Below are positions 40,651 to 53,200 of a DNA stretch of 64,000 bases, piece by piece. The position numbers and the translations under genes were made by a program. Each line of letters opens with the position of its first letter. The stretch's first letter is position 1. This DNA comes from Aurelia coerulea (Eukaryota > Cnidaria > Scyphozoa > Semaeostomeae > Ulmaridae), in the NCBI GenBank assembly GCA_039566865.1, contig CM076949.1, positions 23,846,501 to 23,910,500 of the forward strand. Direction: 5' to 3'. The notes under the pieces were generated by a model that was not told the DNA's origin, did no database searches, and saw only the letters and a program-made list of their open reading frames with translations.

Positions 40651-43240
40651 AAATGAGAGTAAATAGCACAACGTGTGTAAGGGAAGAAACTGAAAGCATG
40701 AGGTACCAGTAGTGAACAGAGAATGAAGAGAGAACTGCGAGCAATGAAGGCAATTTTCACTTTCATTTCCAGACTGTACCTTTGACGTTCAAGCTCATTG
40801 GTGATGCGCTCGAGTCCTACTATGGTCATTGTTGTTGCGCCCATTTTCTCTTCATCTCTTATTTTTCCCATATACCATTCCTACCAACTGGTTACAATTA
40901 GCCAGTGATTTTGCAAACTGGGATTATCCTCCAAAAATAGTTTTGTTATTTAAAATTTCTGAGCTAGATTGATTGCCTACCCATTCAAATTCAGAAACTG
41001 GAACTATCTTAGATGGGTCTTCGACAAAGATTTAAAGGCTTTCGAATTGTGCTTCCACGAATCATGTTGGTAACGATGATTTTTGCAGACACTTTTGGTG
41101 ATGAGTCATTCTTAGGCTGATTATATGTTCGTAGTTGTTGCTATTGATAGACTGATGGACGTTCAAACTACCACTCGTGGACTTTCACATTGAAAATTAG
41201 GACGAAACTTTTTCCCTCGATTTCATGTCCGGATATGGAAACCATAGCAACAGTGTCCGAAAAGCTGAGTGCTCCAGGGCAATGGCGGATGGGCCTAAGC
41301 TGCCGACTCGAACCTACGAAGCTAAAATTCTTCAAAATTCAACTTTTCGGTGATATTAACCATGAAGAAAAGACACAGCAGAGTTGCAAAAAGTCTTTGA
41401 CCTTCCTCCCAACCTGGATTTTATGGTTCAACCTTCCTCATATCAAAGATTTGTGAAAAAAGGGAAAAGAGCCTTTATACATCAAGAAAGGTATTGATTG
41501 ATCTTTCCATGATATATCAGGACCGTTGCATGTCTTACAAACTTTTGCCTGCAGCGATTTTGGATGATTTTTTCAAGAATGTCAGTGAATTGTGAAATGT
41601 GCAGTGGCATAGCCAGGGTAAATTAACCAGGGACATTGGCACGAGGGGGTCTTTATTCCTGAGACATTTTTGAGGACACGTCCTTTATTTTGGCCTAGAA
41701 CAGCTCTCCTGATCTCATTTTTGCCAGTGCTAGAGTTGCAACTTTGGAAATTTTGTAATAATTTTATATGAACCACCACTATCTTCAGAAAAATTTTGAG
41801 TAAATACTCCTTAGGTTGGCTCAGAATGCCTCTCTCCATCCAATGTTTGCTGATGCGAAAGTGGAAAATATTACAATTTTGTGACTTTTCTTCTTTAAAT
41901 TAACGTCAGTTAGAAAATTTTCGGAAAATCAACTTTTACATTGGCTTAGAACGACTCTCCCAGCCTTGCAAATTCAATTTCCGAATTTTCTTATCTTTTC
42001 AAATAACCTTCCTCAATTTTTGCTCAAAACTTCCTCCAAACCTGGTGTGTGGGTGTGTAGTGTTTTTGCGTCTCTGGACACAAGTATCCAGATGATTTTT
42101 TCTTCAATCCAAGAATCAACAAACCTTTCAATTTCAACCGGGAGTTCCTCATTTTAAAGCCACTTAGCTTCTATGAGCTTCACCACAGCAATTGGAGAAA
42201 TTTACATGTACCGAATGCACCAACAAATTAGTAAACGTTTGACAACCTTGATACGACGGCCATTACTCTTGCATCGATACTGATGAGATTGCGAGAAGAC
42301 TGTTTGGGGCCTGGGAACGAGGTTGAACGTTTGATTGATTATCGACAAATAACGATAAAATCGACGAGCTTCACGGTCAGATGAACCTGTCCCTAAGATC
42401 TTAAGAAATTGATTTTATGTGAACACCAGAATGTTGAACATTTGCTGAAATTGCTGAAAAAGTTGTGAGCTTTTTTGAAATCAACTTTGTGCGAAGGCTG
42501 AAACCAGAGACTCCAAAATTGACCTGATATCCTGAAAAGCCCAAAACCAGTTTAATGAAGATTGTTCAGTGTCATTCTCGTGATGTCAAAGCAAACCAAG
42601 TAGTATTTCGAAAATAACATTATCAAAATTTGCGTTAGAATGAAGGTACCCAAAGACCATTAAATGAAAATCTGATGACGAAAGACCGAGTCATTTTCAA
42701 ACGTTTCTCAACAGAATTTCTCGAAGCAGAGCTCCTAAACAATAGCTTTGGTTACTGTTTACTGCTTCTTAGAAGTACGCTATAACTTTAAATCATTTGG
42801 TTCCATGCAGGTGACCTTCACCCGACAAATTTTACCATTTTTATTCATAAGTAGCCTCAAATAATTTTGTGGATTTCCACAGCCCTTTCACAAGCTTTGA
42901 TTTAAAACTTGAAAATTTTGTATCCTGAAACTTTGTACAGTGTTTGATTAAAATCTAGCGTGAAGAATTACAAAATCGACAGTGTTAGACCTCAGAAAAG
43001 GGTTCACTTTCTCCATTACAGACATTTTTAGAACAGTTGTATTATTTAAAAAGCCGTGTTGGCGTTTTTATAAAATTTAAAACCCTGAGGGCCTGCGATC
43101 AGTTGCAAGATTGCCCTGCCATTTTCAAAAAAGATCAATTTTCTCCCTCGACCCGTATCCTTTCGGGCGCGTAGTAATTTTTTCATAATTCACGCTAATT
43201 CTAAAGGATGATAACCCTGTCAACGAATAATGAAAAAAAT
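40651..43240. other. Intergenic, no gene recognised
   Basis: A 2.6-kb AT-rich stretch. A minus-strand open frame around 40740-40871 (containing ERITNELERQRYSLEMK) looks coiled-coil-like but has no partner exon. A diverged TAGACTGAT-family end lies near 41118-41175. A piece around 42240-42335 is an inverted relative of 50055-50160. Confidence 0.4.
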
Positions 43241-43480
43241 TTAAAGGACAAGTCCGGGGTTGGTATGATTGATGATAAAATACAAGATAATACTGCTATG
43301 AATGATGTATGATACTTTTTCCCACTATTTTTCGCCTTGTTCTTGTGAAATTACGTATTCAAATAAGCAATTTGAGCGAAGTGACGTCATATTGCGCAAA
43401 CGAAAACGAGGCTGTGCGATTGTTTTTTCGCCTCTTAATGGCTGCTAGCCTCTTTATCGTGTACTCATGCATTGAAAATG
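43241..43480. mobile_element. TTAA-flanked MITE, copy 2 (half element)
   Basis: TTAA|AGGACAAGTCCGGGGTTG and the following ~235 bp match the left half of 27916-28379, then the match stops near 43480. The open frame that starts inside it (43309-43740) is therefore unlikely to be a gene. Confidence 0.82.
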
Positions 43481-44841
43481 ACATTCTGAAACAGACAACA
43501 AAATTGCATAATCATATGAAAGATTCTTTTCAAGATTTGATCTTATGCCAATCTTGTTCAAAAACATATAATGAAAATCCAGCCCTTTCTGACTCACACA
43601 ACAACCAACAGAGACATACTTCTCCTGTAACAAGGCTGGAACAAAAACTAGCCAGTGCAATGAGCTCAGTATCAAGCCATAGGAAACGACTTATCCTGTG
43701 TATTTCCTATGTCCTTTATCTGATTATGTTTTCGCTGTGAAATAAATCTTGGTCACTGTTTCCATTTAAAAGGGTTCATTTTTGAGTTGTTTTAATACAC
43801 ATTCAGTTCTCTTTTATATGGGTAAACGGATAGACCAACCCTATCCGATGGTAATCTGCCTGCATGCTGACTCGACAAAAAGCTTCTTTACAAAGTGAGA
43901 ATTGAGTTGAATAGAAATGCACGCAGGCTACCAATAATGGGAATGTATGTGTTTTCTGCGACTCGGTTTTGATAAGCATAGCAACAACAGCAACAGGTAG
44001 ACAAGTTAACATGTGTTCGGGATACCCTTACGCAAAAGGATTGAAAATTGGACGTTTTATAGATAATTTGTTTCTGAAGGGGGAATAATTTGAAAGGAAA
44101 TGAGGTGAAGAGAAGAAAAGACCCCTCTCCCCCTGTCTTGTAGGTCCACCAGCACCAACTTCTTAGTAGGAGGTATCCTAAACTTTCTCAAAAGGCTCAA
44201 TTTTAGTTTACATACAATTAAACGCGCTTGTAGAAGCATAGATAAAGAAAGATAAAAACGTTCAAAGCAACTAAAACCAAAGGAATCCTCATTCAAAGAG
44301 AGTCGCATTCAACTGTTTCATCTCACGTGAAAACATTATGCAACAGTGTAACCACTGGTCTCTTCTGTGACAAAGCTTTTTTGATACATTAGTTTAAAGA
44401 GATAATACATGTTTATGTTAGTGTACTGTTTGTCTCTCAATATAGCTTTCACCAGTGTGAAATGGAATTTGCTTATTTGTTGATGAAGAGATAGAAGATG
44501 GTTGTATGTTTGCTTTGGTAAGAACTTTTAAAATTGTTTCTAATATTCTATTCATCTGAGCCACACATACTCGAAGTTTTCATGAAAACCGATTTGTAAA
44601 AAACTCAACTCGCAGCCTTCGAGCAGAAGAAGTAGAACTCAACTACAATGCCTGCAAAAGTCTTGGAACACGTTTGCTATTTTTGCCTTTTTTGCGATTT
44701 CCACCTCTCTCCCCCTCACAACGATGTTGTTCGGTGATGATAAAATGGGGATGGCAGGACCATTCACGACTCTGATGGAATGCTGGGACAATAAACTTGC
44801 AAATCAACAGTGTTTCGGGGGTGAGGGGCCGTTTAAACCTA

Positions 44842-45007
44842 AAGGCTAATTTCCAGTCAGTAGAATTTTCCGAGCGGGCGGAATTTTAGACAATAAAAGG
44901 TCGCTCAGCCGTAACTTTCTATTCAATTCCAGAGCGACTTTTTCTCTCGCATACAATAGAAATTCCGCCCGCTCGGAAAATTCCATTGACTGGAAATCAG
45001 CCTTAAT
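44842..45007. mobile_element. Short fold-back MITE, copy 2 (family 'AAGGCTAATTTCCAGTCA')
   Basis: AAAGGCTAATTTCCAGTCAG at the left and GACTGGAAATCAGCCTTAA at the right, 166 bp, close to the copy at 28466 with a few small insertions. The ends are longer here because GGAAAATTCC is retained at the right arm. Confidence 0.88.
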
Positions 45008-45567
45008 AGCTTATGGTTTGAACTGCGGATTGTCAAGAAATGGCCTAAGTGTTCCAAGGACTTTTGGCAGGCAGTGTAGCAGCTTCGCGTCGCTTTTTGG
45101 AACCAACAAAGCACACTCCTCCGCAGTGACGTTCTAAACACGTTTCCATCGGAAGTAACAAAATGATAATATACGTATACACCTGCACACTCAACTGTGA
45201 AAATGAAGCTCTAAGACTACACAAGATAAGGGAAGGAGGATGGTGATGAACAACGTATCATAGGAAACTGACCTCGAAACTGACTGTCGAAGTCAAATTA
45301 TTGGGGTACTGCGGAGGAGTGTGACCAACACAAAGGTCAGCCTCTCTTCCAACCCACATCACTTGGCAACAGGAGCAACAGCATTTATTTTTACCAGAAA
45401 CTTGACTGTGAACTTTAGTAACTTTTATAGTACGGCTCGGCTTCTAAACTTTGTGCCCAATTTCGTACACGTTTTCTTGCAGGGTTCCTTGACTTTCATA
45501 AATCAAAGCTCAAAGTTTATCACAATCTATTGAGGACTGCAGATACTATATGGCTTTTGAGCCGAAA

Positions 45568-45600
45568 TGGTCTAATCCTCTGACTTTGCAGCCAGAACTA
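45568..45600 (+). mobile_element. SINE head fragment
   Basis: GGTCTAATCCTCTGACTTTGCAGCCAGAAC matches the region between boxes A and B of the SINE at 9240. The rest is missing. Confidence 0.65.
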
Positions 45601-46238
45601 GCTAGCTTTTGAGCCGAGAGAATTGAGCGGGTTTCTGGTTGATGTCGCAACAAAATTTTGATCATAATCAATTATTGAAAGCTTGCCTATTTGTTTTGTT
45701 TGCACAGCTATTTGTTTGTGGATTTAACTGATGCCATATCGTTGATTTTACACCTATGTGCTTGAACAGAATTCGTTTCAGCAATGTCAGTTTGATTATC
45801 AACTGATTTATAACTATCAATATTTGTATTCAGGCATTTTGGCACATTACTGGGAGGGCATCAAAGGCAAATATTGCAAACAAAATATTCAGGTGTCAGA
45901 AAAGATAAAACGATTTCTATGCTGAATGTCTGAAGAACAGATTTCACACCTCTGGGTGCATTTGATCAAATTGAAATAAAAACAGAGAACGGAGAGCATT
46001 ATTGTTGGCTGCGCAGAAGGTGTCAAATGCATTCTTCCCGAGGGGGTAATTTCTATAGGGGGTTTGGTATATAATATAGATGCAGCTGAGAGTCAGGAGG
46101 GGAGCCCATAGCCAGGGTAATATTTTCAAAATATAATCCCATAACCAGAGCAAAATTTTCCCGAACAATTTTGACTAGAATACACGTATCGCCAAAAATT
46201 CAAGAATCCTCATTTACTTGGAAATATAGCATAAGAAA

Positions 46239-46690
46239 CTACCGGGTGCGCCATAATAAACTATGCACGTTTGGCAGGCCACGATAAATAGTACACTGGA
46301 CTGATTTTGAAGATTTATGACTTAACCTTTAGTAGAAAGCCTGAATTAGATACTGGGATTTTTTGCAAATTTTTTTCGTTTTCAGTTTTCAGAGCTAGAA
46401 GCGAGTTTCCTAAAATTTTAGTTTTCGAAAACACTGAAAGCGATCAAAAAACATCGATCAAGTTTTCTGAAGAATCGACATGAATGGACAAAGAGAGAAC
46501 TTGTTCGTGGTGATTTGGGATTTAGAAATCAATCAATTGTAATCTGCTGTACGAGATTTCGTACTAAATCCCCAAATCACCCTGAAAAAGAGTTTTCTCT
46601 TTGTTCAATTCAAGTTGAGTCTTTTAAAATTTGAACGACTTTTTTTTTCGTTTTCAGAATTTTAAGAAACTCGCTTCTAGCTTCTAACAT
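46239..46690. mobile_element. Fold-back element with TACCGGGTG left end
   Basis: Starts TACCGGGTGCGCCATAATAA, the same end type as 59626 and the fragment at 61080. Internal pairs include AGCTAGAAGCGAGTTTC with GAAACTCGCTTCTAGCT, and GGTGATTTGGGATTTAG with AAATCCCCAAATCACC. The right terminal inverted repeat is not found, so it is truncated or rearranged. Confidence 0.65.
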
Positions 46691-47191
46691 TAACTGCGCA
46701 CAGGGTATCAAATATACCCCCCCCCCCCCCTCCACATACAGAGGGACTCATCTTTTGTAAGTCCTCCGCCTCTCTGATTGATGTATCTCGACATTTCCCT
46801 CCCTGCTGGAGTTAGATAAGGCTTTGTGGCAGAATTTGATCAACAGCTATCCCCCCGATCGGCGTGGACACAACTAGTTTATAAACACATCAACCACACT
46901 GTCTGTGACTGCGGCAAAATCTGAAAAAGATGAAGCAAGATCTGTACTTAATGTTGCCGCAACATCGTAAAATGTTTTGATTTGAAGATTCAAATAATTT
47001 TTGGTTTACTTGCTTGACCTCACTTATCCAAGGTCATCAGATTTGAAAGAAATGTTAAACCTGGGTTTATTTTCATAAATTTGAAATTTGATGCCTTGCT
47101 TGAATTGTCCCGTTTCTCTCACAGATGAAGCGACCTTTGGAACAGTTTGGAGATTGCAAGAGAAGTCTGTAATATTTGGTTCAATTCTGCA

Positions 47192-47237
47192 ATGGATTTG
47201 ACAGGAGTTTTGGTTTTTACTTTGATGATATTTCATG
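47192..47237 (+). CDS. Lectin-receptor exon 1 (signal peptide)
   Basis: ATG at 47192 encodes MDLTGVLVFTLMIFH, a hydrophobic leader, then a phase-1 GTGAGT donor. It joins to exon 2 to give ...FHGVRHCN, a plausible signal-peptidase region before the first lectin cysteine. The intron is 4.2 kb and other first exons are not excluded. Confidence 0.7.
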
Positions 47238-50200
47238 GTGAGTAACTCACAAATTTTGATCAAAGTTATTTATTTGATTTTCTGTACAAGCGGCTTAAAA
47301 CAATGACACCTCCGTGCTTGTCCACCTTCCTGTAAGGTTCCTGCACCAAAGACAATCAAACGACCCATACACCTTGCTTGCATCGTAAGGATAGCTACAC
47401 AGCTTCAATGCGTTTTTTAAATTTATACATTTTCGCTGACAAACTTTAGACTATAGAGCTGTGTGTGCTATCAAAATGAGGTGAATAAGTCCAAAAGTTA
47501 TTCTAGCTTTTTACACGAAGGCGATCGAGTTGTAATAGGAAGAGTTTATCTATGTCTCGTGATTGTAACGGATTTGAGTTACTCTTTATACGTAGCTAAA
47601 TAAGTAAACGCGCTTGAATCCTTCAAAATTTCGAGTGCCTAGCGCTCCCTGGTCTCGACTTCCGGCATTAAATGCACCATTTTCGTGCTGAAGTTTTGAC
47701 GAGTCCCTGACGCTGACGAGATGCTGTTTGGCACCATAATGCTTTATCGTTGTCAGTGTTTTACCAGTTCTGTTCGTTTTAATGCGGAAAATTCGATTTT
47801 TTGGGTGTAGCCCAGACGTTACTCTTTTAGTCACCATGATGCTCACAACAACGCTTGAATTTCATTTGGTATGTCAGTTTTGGAGAGCTTTTTGCAGGGC
47901 ACTCACTTTACCTCATGTAAAATTACTTAGAATGTCACGAAAATTTCCTCAGATTTCGAGAAAATTCCTCAGATTTGTAAATCCTATTGTTTTTGTCATT
48001 AGATGGTGTGCTTTGACAATTTTTCAATGCAAAACATCACGTCAACAAAAAAGGGCTTCTTTCACAATTGAAAAGTTTACATACTATTCTTGACAATTTG
48101 GTTTCATCTTTCATCTCATGGCATTTTGCCGCAATGCGATGGGGTAGGTGGTAAAGGCCAACAGCATCTTCATTACTTGCATTTTCAGGACGAAAATTGA
48201 ATTGCATTTTCAGGACTTCAAAGAAACCTTAGCTATTTCTCTATAATTCTACCTTTGGACTTTTCTGAAATCTTCATATTTTCAGAATTAGAGTGATTTT
48301 CTTCTTTTTCAATAATTCAAGAAAAGTTTGCAAAAAAAACTTAAAACGATCGATTTCTAAGCTGTTTGACACAAGGTGAAATAATTTCGATGCAAACCAT
48401 AGTTTAGGAATGCCTACAATCTGGTATCAAGCAAAAGTCTGTCACTCATCTGGTTTATGATTTAGAAATTTGATGACGTCACATCCTCAAATAAGTTGAA
48501 ATGTAAAATATGCTGTAATTTTGAAAAATATTCAAAATTTTCAAAATTTCTGGAAAGTCCAACGGTAGAATTGTCGATAAGTATCCAAAATTTCCTTCAA
48601 GCCATTCAATCAGAAGAAATTGGTCATTGAATTTTACACCCACCTTTTAACATGGAGTTAAAGATTTGAAACCTATGCTAGTCCTATCCTATGCTGTACC
48701 ATGGTTTTATTTTTCTATTTTCAGCTGAGCAAAGAGCTCATTAATAGCACGTTTAAGCCACTGTAACTAAACCTATATGACTCATGAATGCATTTAATAT
48801 CTTGAAAACCACATGGAATCGATGAGCTATGCTTTCGGACAGGTCTAGACAACCCTCAAAATGCCCCATGTCATCTTAAGCTGAATTTTGATGACTGGAG
48901 GTTGGTTGAGCTGTGATGAAGATGACCTTAATGAAAGTGATCTCATTTGAGTTTAAAAGTCATTTAAAAGTCAGTTTTAGAAGTGTCCCTTTAGCTTAAT
49001 GGGAAAAGTGCCCTGGAAATGTAGCCCCCCCCCCTCCCCCGGTTTCAGATGATGCTTCCTAGGGCCCTGCAGACGTAATATTGACTATGTAAAAGTAAAA
49101 TTATCCTGGGTTTATAGTCCGTTACACGATGCACTTCATGCAGAAGGCTCAATGTCACTATCAGGGGCGTACAACATCCATGGTCTCATTGAACCAGGGA
49201 TTCATGCAGATTTAAAACCATCCTTCAATTTTCTTGTCCTCTAATTTTCGCCCAGAAATTCGCGAAAATTTGAGGGAATATTTTGCATCATGGCTGGTAA
49301 CGCTACAGTTACAGAAACATACAGAAACAGGACCATAGTTACAGAAAGAAAGTGCCCGAAAATTACAGAAAGTAAACTATTGAAGCTTATAAGTTCACGA
49401 ACATTTTATCAACAAAGAAATCGACGTATTGAAATAAGGGGACAAGACAATTAAAGAATATAAGATAGCAGCAGTTTTCAAAGAGCCATGTTTACCCAGG
49501 GTCTTTTGAGGGACGCTGCTATTTCAGACTGTCTGAAAATAAACTTTGGCCTAAACGGGGATTCTATAGATCCACAGTTGAAGTGATAGAGCAATGCACC
49601 TTAATTGAAATTGTCTATCAGTTCAACTACTGCATTGTGGGTCCATGATTTCAGCTAACGCTAAATTTGATTTCAGAGAGTCTGAAATTGTAGCATGCCC
49701 GAAAAGGACCCTGGGTGACAATGGCTCTTTGAGGGAAGGCAGCGAGGAGAGTTTGCTCTGAAAATGACAAATTGAAACAAGTTTATGTCTGCAGTTTATA
49801 GTGAAAGAGAAGAGCCTGCTGTGGTTTCAAAACAACTTTGGTTCCCAGCCCCCAAGTACCCCGTAGAGCGCACCCGTGCAGTAGTCTGGAGTTTATCATC
49901 ATCCATCATCATCATCTTTAAGGCGGAGGTTGTTCAGCGCGATGGAGGGATCACATTATTTTGTTGGAGGGATAACAAGCCGTATGTTTGAGGATAATCA
50001 GTTATTGGAAAGGATAACATGCAGTAAGACAGAGGCTATTCAGTGCAATGAAGGGATAACCCAACCTCGTTCTTAGGCCCCAGACGGTCTTCTCGCAAGC
50101 TCAACCGTCGACCGATTTGCAGCATCCACGCAGGAATAATGGCCGTTGTATCAAGGTTGGGGATAACCTCCATTTCTTGCACAGACGTTTTAGGGTGCCT

Positions 50201-53200
50201 GTAGTTCAACTTTAGTCTATATATAGACTTGCTCCAGGTCTATTCCGTGGTTTACAGCGTTAAAAGAATATTGCTTACACCCCCGCAGGGGTAATCATAT
50301 TCTATTAACGCTGATAGACCACGGACTAGACTTGGAGCAAGTCTATAGTCTATATAGGTTGAGTCATGGTTCTCAGTGACTACCATGAAAACCACATTGC
50401 CTATTATGATGATACATTCTTTCGTTCATTTCCTTAAACTCAACTGTTACATCGTTGATTTCCTTTCCTTGTCTCAAAATGAATAAATCAGTGCCTTTCT
50501 TAATTACTCGTAACATTTCTCAATAAGTCTTCGGTTTTATCTTTCAGGGGATTTTTATACCAGGATTTTTGTTAAGTCTTTAAAATAGTCCTAAAGCCCT
50601 CAAGAACCTCGTTTAGTTGATACATGATCAACACTTTAAGCGTTGTCTTTCCGCTCGAGATAATGTTCAATGTTACTTCAGCGCTCCAAGCCAGAAAGAA
50701 AAGCAATACTTCACTTGAGACGCTTGAAATAAGCGAAGATTCTTATGCTCCTTTTTTACGATCTGCTTTCTTTGCACCTTGCAACCAATAGCAGAGCTAC
50801 GTAAGGGTATGAGGGGGTGAATACGCCCCCTATCCCCCATTCTAACCCATTTTGCAAGCCCAAAAAGACCAAAAACTGAGCTAAAATTGTCAGTGAAATT
50901 GCAGTGAAAATTTCTGGATAAAGCCATGGGTACTTAGACACCGCAATTGTGCTTGATTGCCATAGCTTTGTGCTTTTGCGGAGGAAACATTGATTTACTC
51001 CTATGGAGAAGCTACTGAAAGAGATTCGAAACCTCCTCAGCAGAACTGTATGAATTTTCCTCCGCAGGAGCATACAAGCTGAAGCATAACTATAGTGTCT
51101 AACTACCCATGGTATAGCCAGTGTGAAAATTTCGACTTTTACTAGACTTGCCCCAAGTCTATTTCATCAACTGTAATAAATCTACCTGAATTTAACTTAG
51201 GAACATATGTCGCTTTTCCTATTTCCTATAACCTATTTCACTTTTCCCTTTTACATTTTTTTTTTACGAAATACGAAATAGACTTGGGGCAAGTCTAGAC
51301 TTTTACCAGCTCACTATCTTTTGTTAGGCTCTACCGCTGCTTGCAGTCTCTTGCCACGGTATGTAAGGGTGGGAGGAGGGATGGGCATCCATTTAAAGTT
51401 TGGTGGTTACGCACTTTACAGACGGTCCAAAAAATGTCAACTCGCAGCACGAATTAAGTCTCCTAATTTGTTCTCCTTTTCAGGTGTACGACATTGCAAC
51501 TCATTAACATATCGCACGTACTGGTTTTGTGAGGGTTCTGGTGCCCATGCCTTAAAATGTAGTGGAGCACAAGAGCAGTTTATCAATGTAACAAACGCAA
51601 TGTACGGCCGGTTACGAACTGATATCTGTGCTAGTGGATCAAGGGTAACTACCTGTCAGTCGCCGTTGTCCACGCAGGTTGTCGCTCGCCAGTGTCATGG
51701 ACTAAATTTATGCAAAATTGAAGCAACAAATGCTTTTTTTGGGGATCCATGCGTCACTGTTCGGAAATATCTAGAAGTGACGTTCAGCTGTTTACATGGT
51801 AAGTTGCTTATTTTTTATTTATTACAGGGTATCCCAAAAATATTGAGCCCCGTTTGTGTGGCTGCTGTGGAGGAGCTAATTATTCTACGAAAAGAGCCTG
51901 GATCGAGCGATATTTTTATGCACATTTTGATACAAGGTTCGATTAAGTGGCGGTAGATCTTCGACCACTTTTGTTCACATTCGAAAATTCCACAAAAGTT
52001 ATCAAAAAGATTTCAGGGCCCTTTCTGGTATCGTTAAGGTATCTACCCTGTATAAACATGTATATATATAAAAACACAACTGTTAAAATCAGGGAACGTT
52101 TCGATTAAAAATCTTCGTCAGCGCTCATGTATATATATATTATTATTATTACATATTACAAATTTGTTGTCAAGTCATTTTAATTGGAATTAATACAAAA
52201 AGCTAGCTTCTTGAATATAAAATAAAAGAAACTAATCAAATTCGAATATTACAGTAAACTAAATTATAAGCTAAATTAAACAAAGGTACATACATATCTA
52301 CAGTTATCCCCTAGGTTTCAAACAGGCAGAACCCACCCTAGGACCTCTAAGGCATATTGTACTGGCATACTTTGCATGTACATTGTAACAAACTATCGAT
52401 CGATTCGGACTCGTTTGTAGAATAGCTAAAAGGTCCATTGTTAGACTCATTCCTAAAGTCTCTTGTTTCACTCCCCGAACTGACTTATCGCTAACAACAA
52501 CGAGCGAAAGTTAGAGGGACTTATGTAATGAGTGTAATCTATTTTATTATATGGCGTTCGAAAATACGGCTCTTCGGACCGGCAACGCAGCAATTCGATT
52601 GGTTCTTGATCGGTCCGTAAAAGCCATATTTTTCGTTCGAAGCCGTATTGGACTGGGCGTTGCCTTAAAAATCAACAACAAGGGAGGAGCTTCTTGTGCA
52701 GGCTTAGGCCGTAAGAAGTGTCAGCCAAAGTTTAGCTTATTCATCGAAGATTTCTTTTCTGTAAACTTTGAAGACGAACTTGCAATTATACACGAAGAAA
52801 ATGCCAATGTAGTTAACGTTGCAACGAGCAACTACAGTGATGCACAGGATCAAAGACACAACAGAAAAGTACGATACTATAAACAACGTTCTCAAAAGGT
52901 TCTGCCATATAATAAAGCCTTTATTAAACGATTACTCGATCCATGCTGGAAAATATTTGGACCTTAGTTCATTGTACGGACCTCACTGCGTTCGGTCCGT
53001 ACGTCAAACTGCAGTCCAAATATTTTCCAGCATGGACCTCGTAATCGTTTAATAACCGCATAGTCTCGTTCTCTATTCAGTTGTATAGGATGGGTTAGAC
53101 TGATAATATACGTCTTAGTTCTCCGCATTGAATTGAATGATGGTTGTATCTTCAAACTGTATGAGTGAAAATTAAGCATCAGATTAAAATATTCAACGAT

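Noticed and set aside
40740..40871. Minus-strand coiled-coil-like frame (ERITNELERQRYSLEMK)
   Set aside because: No partner exon with compatible phase was found within several kb, and the frame runs into the hairpin element at 40487-40650.
43309..43740. 143-residue open frame
   Set aside because: The first ~55 codons lie in the half MITE at 43241-43480 and the remainder has no recognisable domain or splice sites.
47782..48093. 103-residue plus-strand open frame in lectin-receptor intron 1
   Set aside because: No domain, no consistent phase with the lectin-receptor exons, and overlaps an opposing frame of similar quality.
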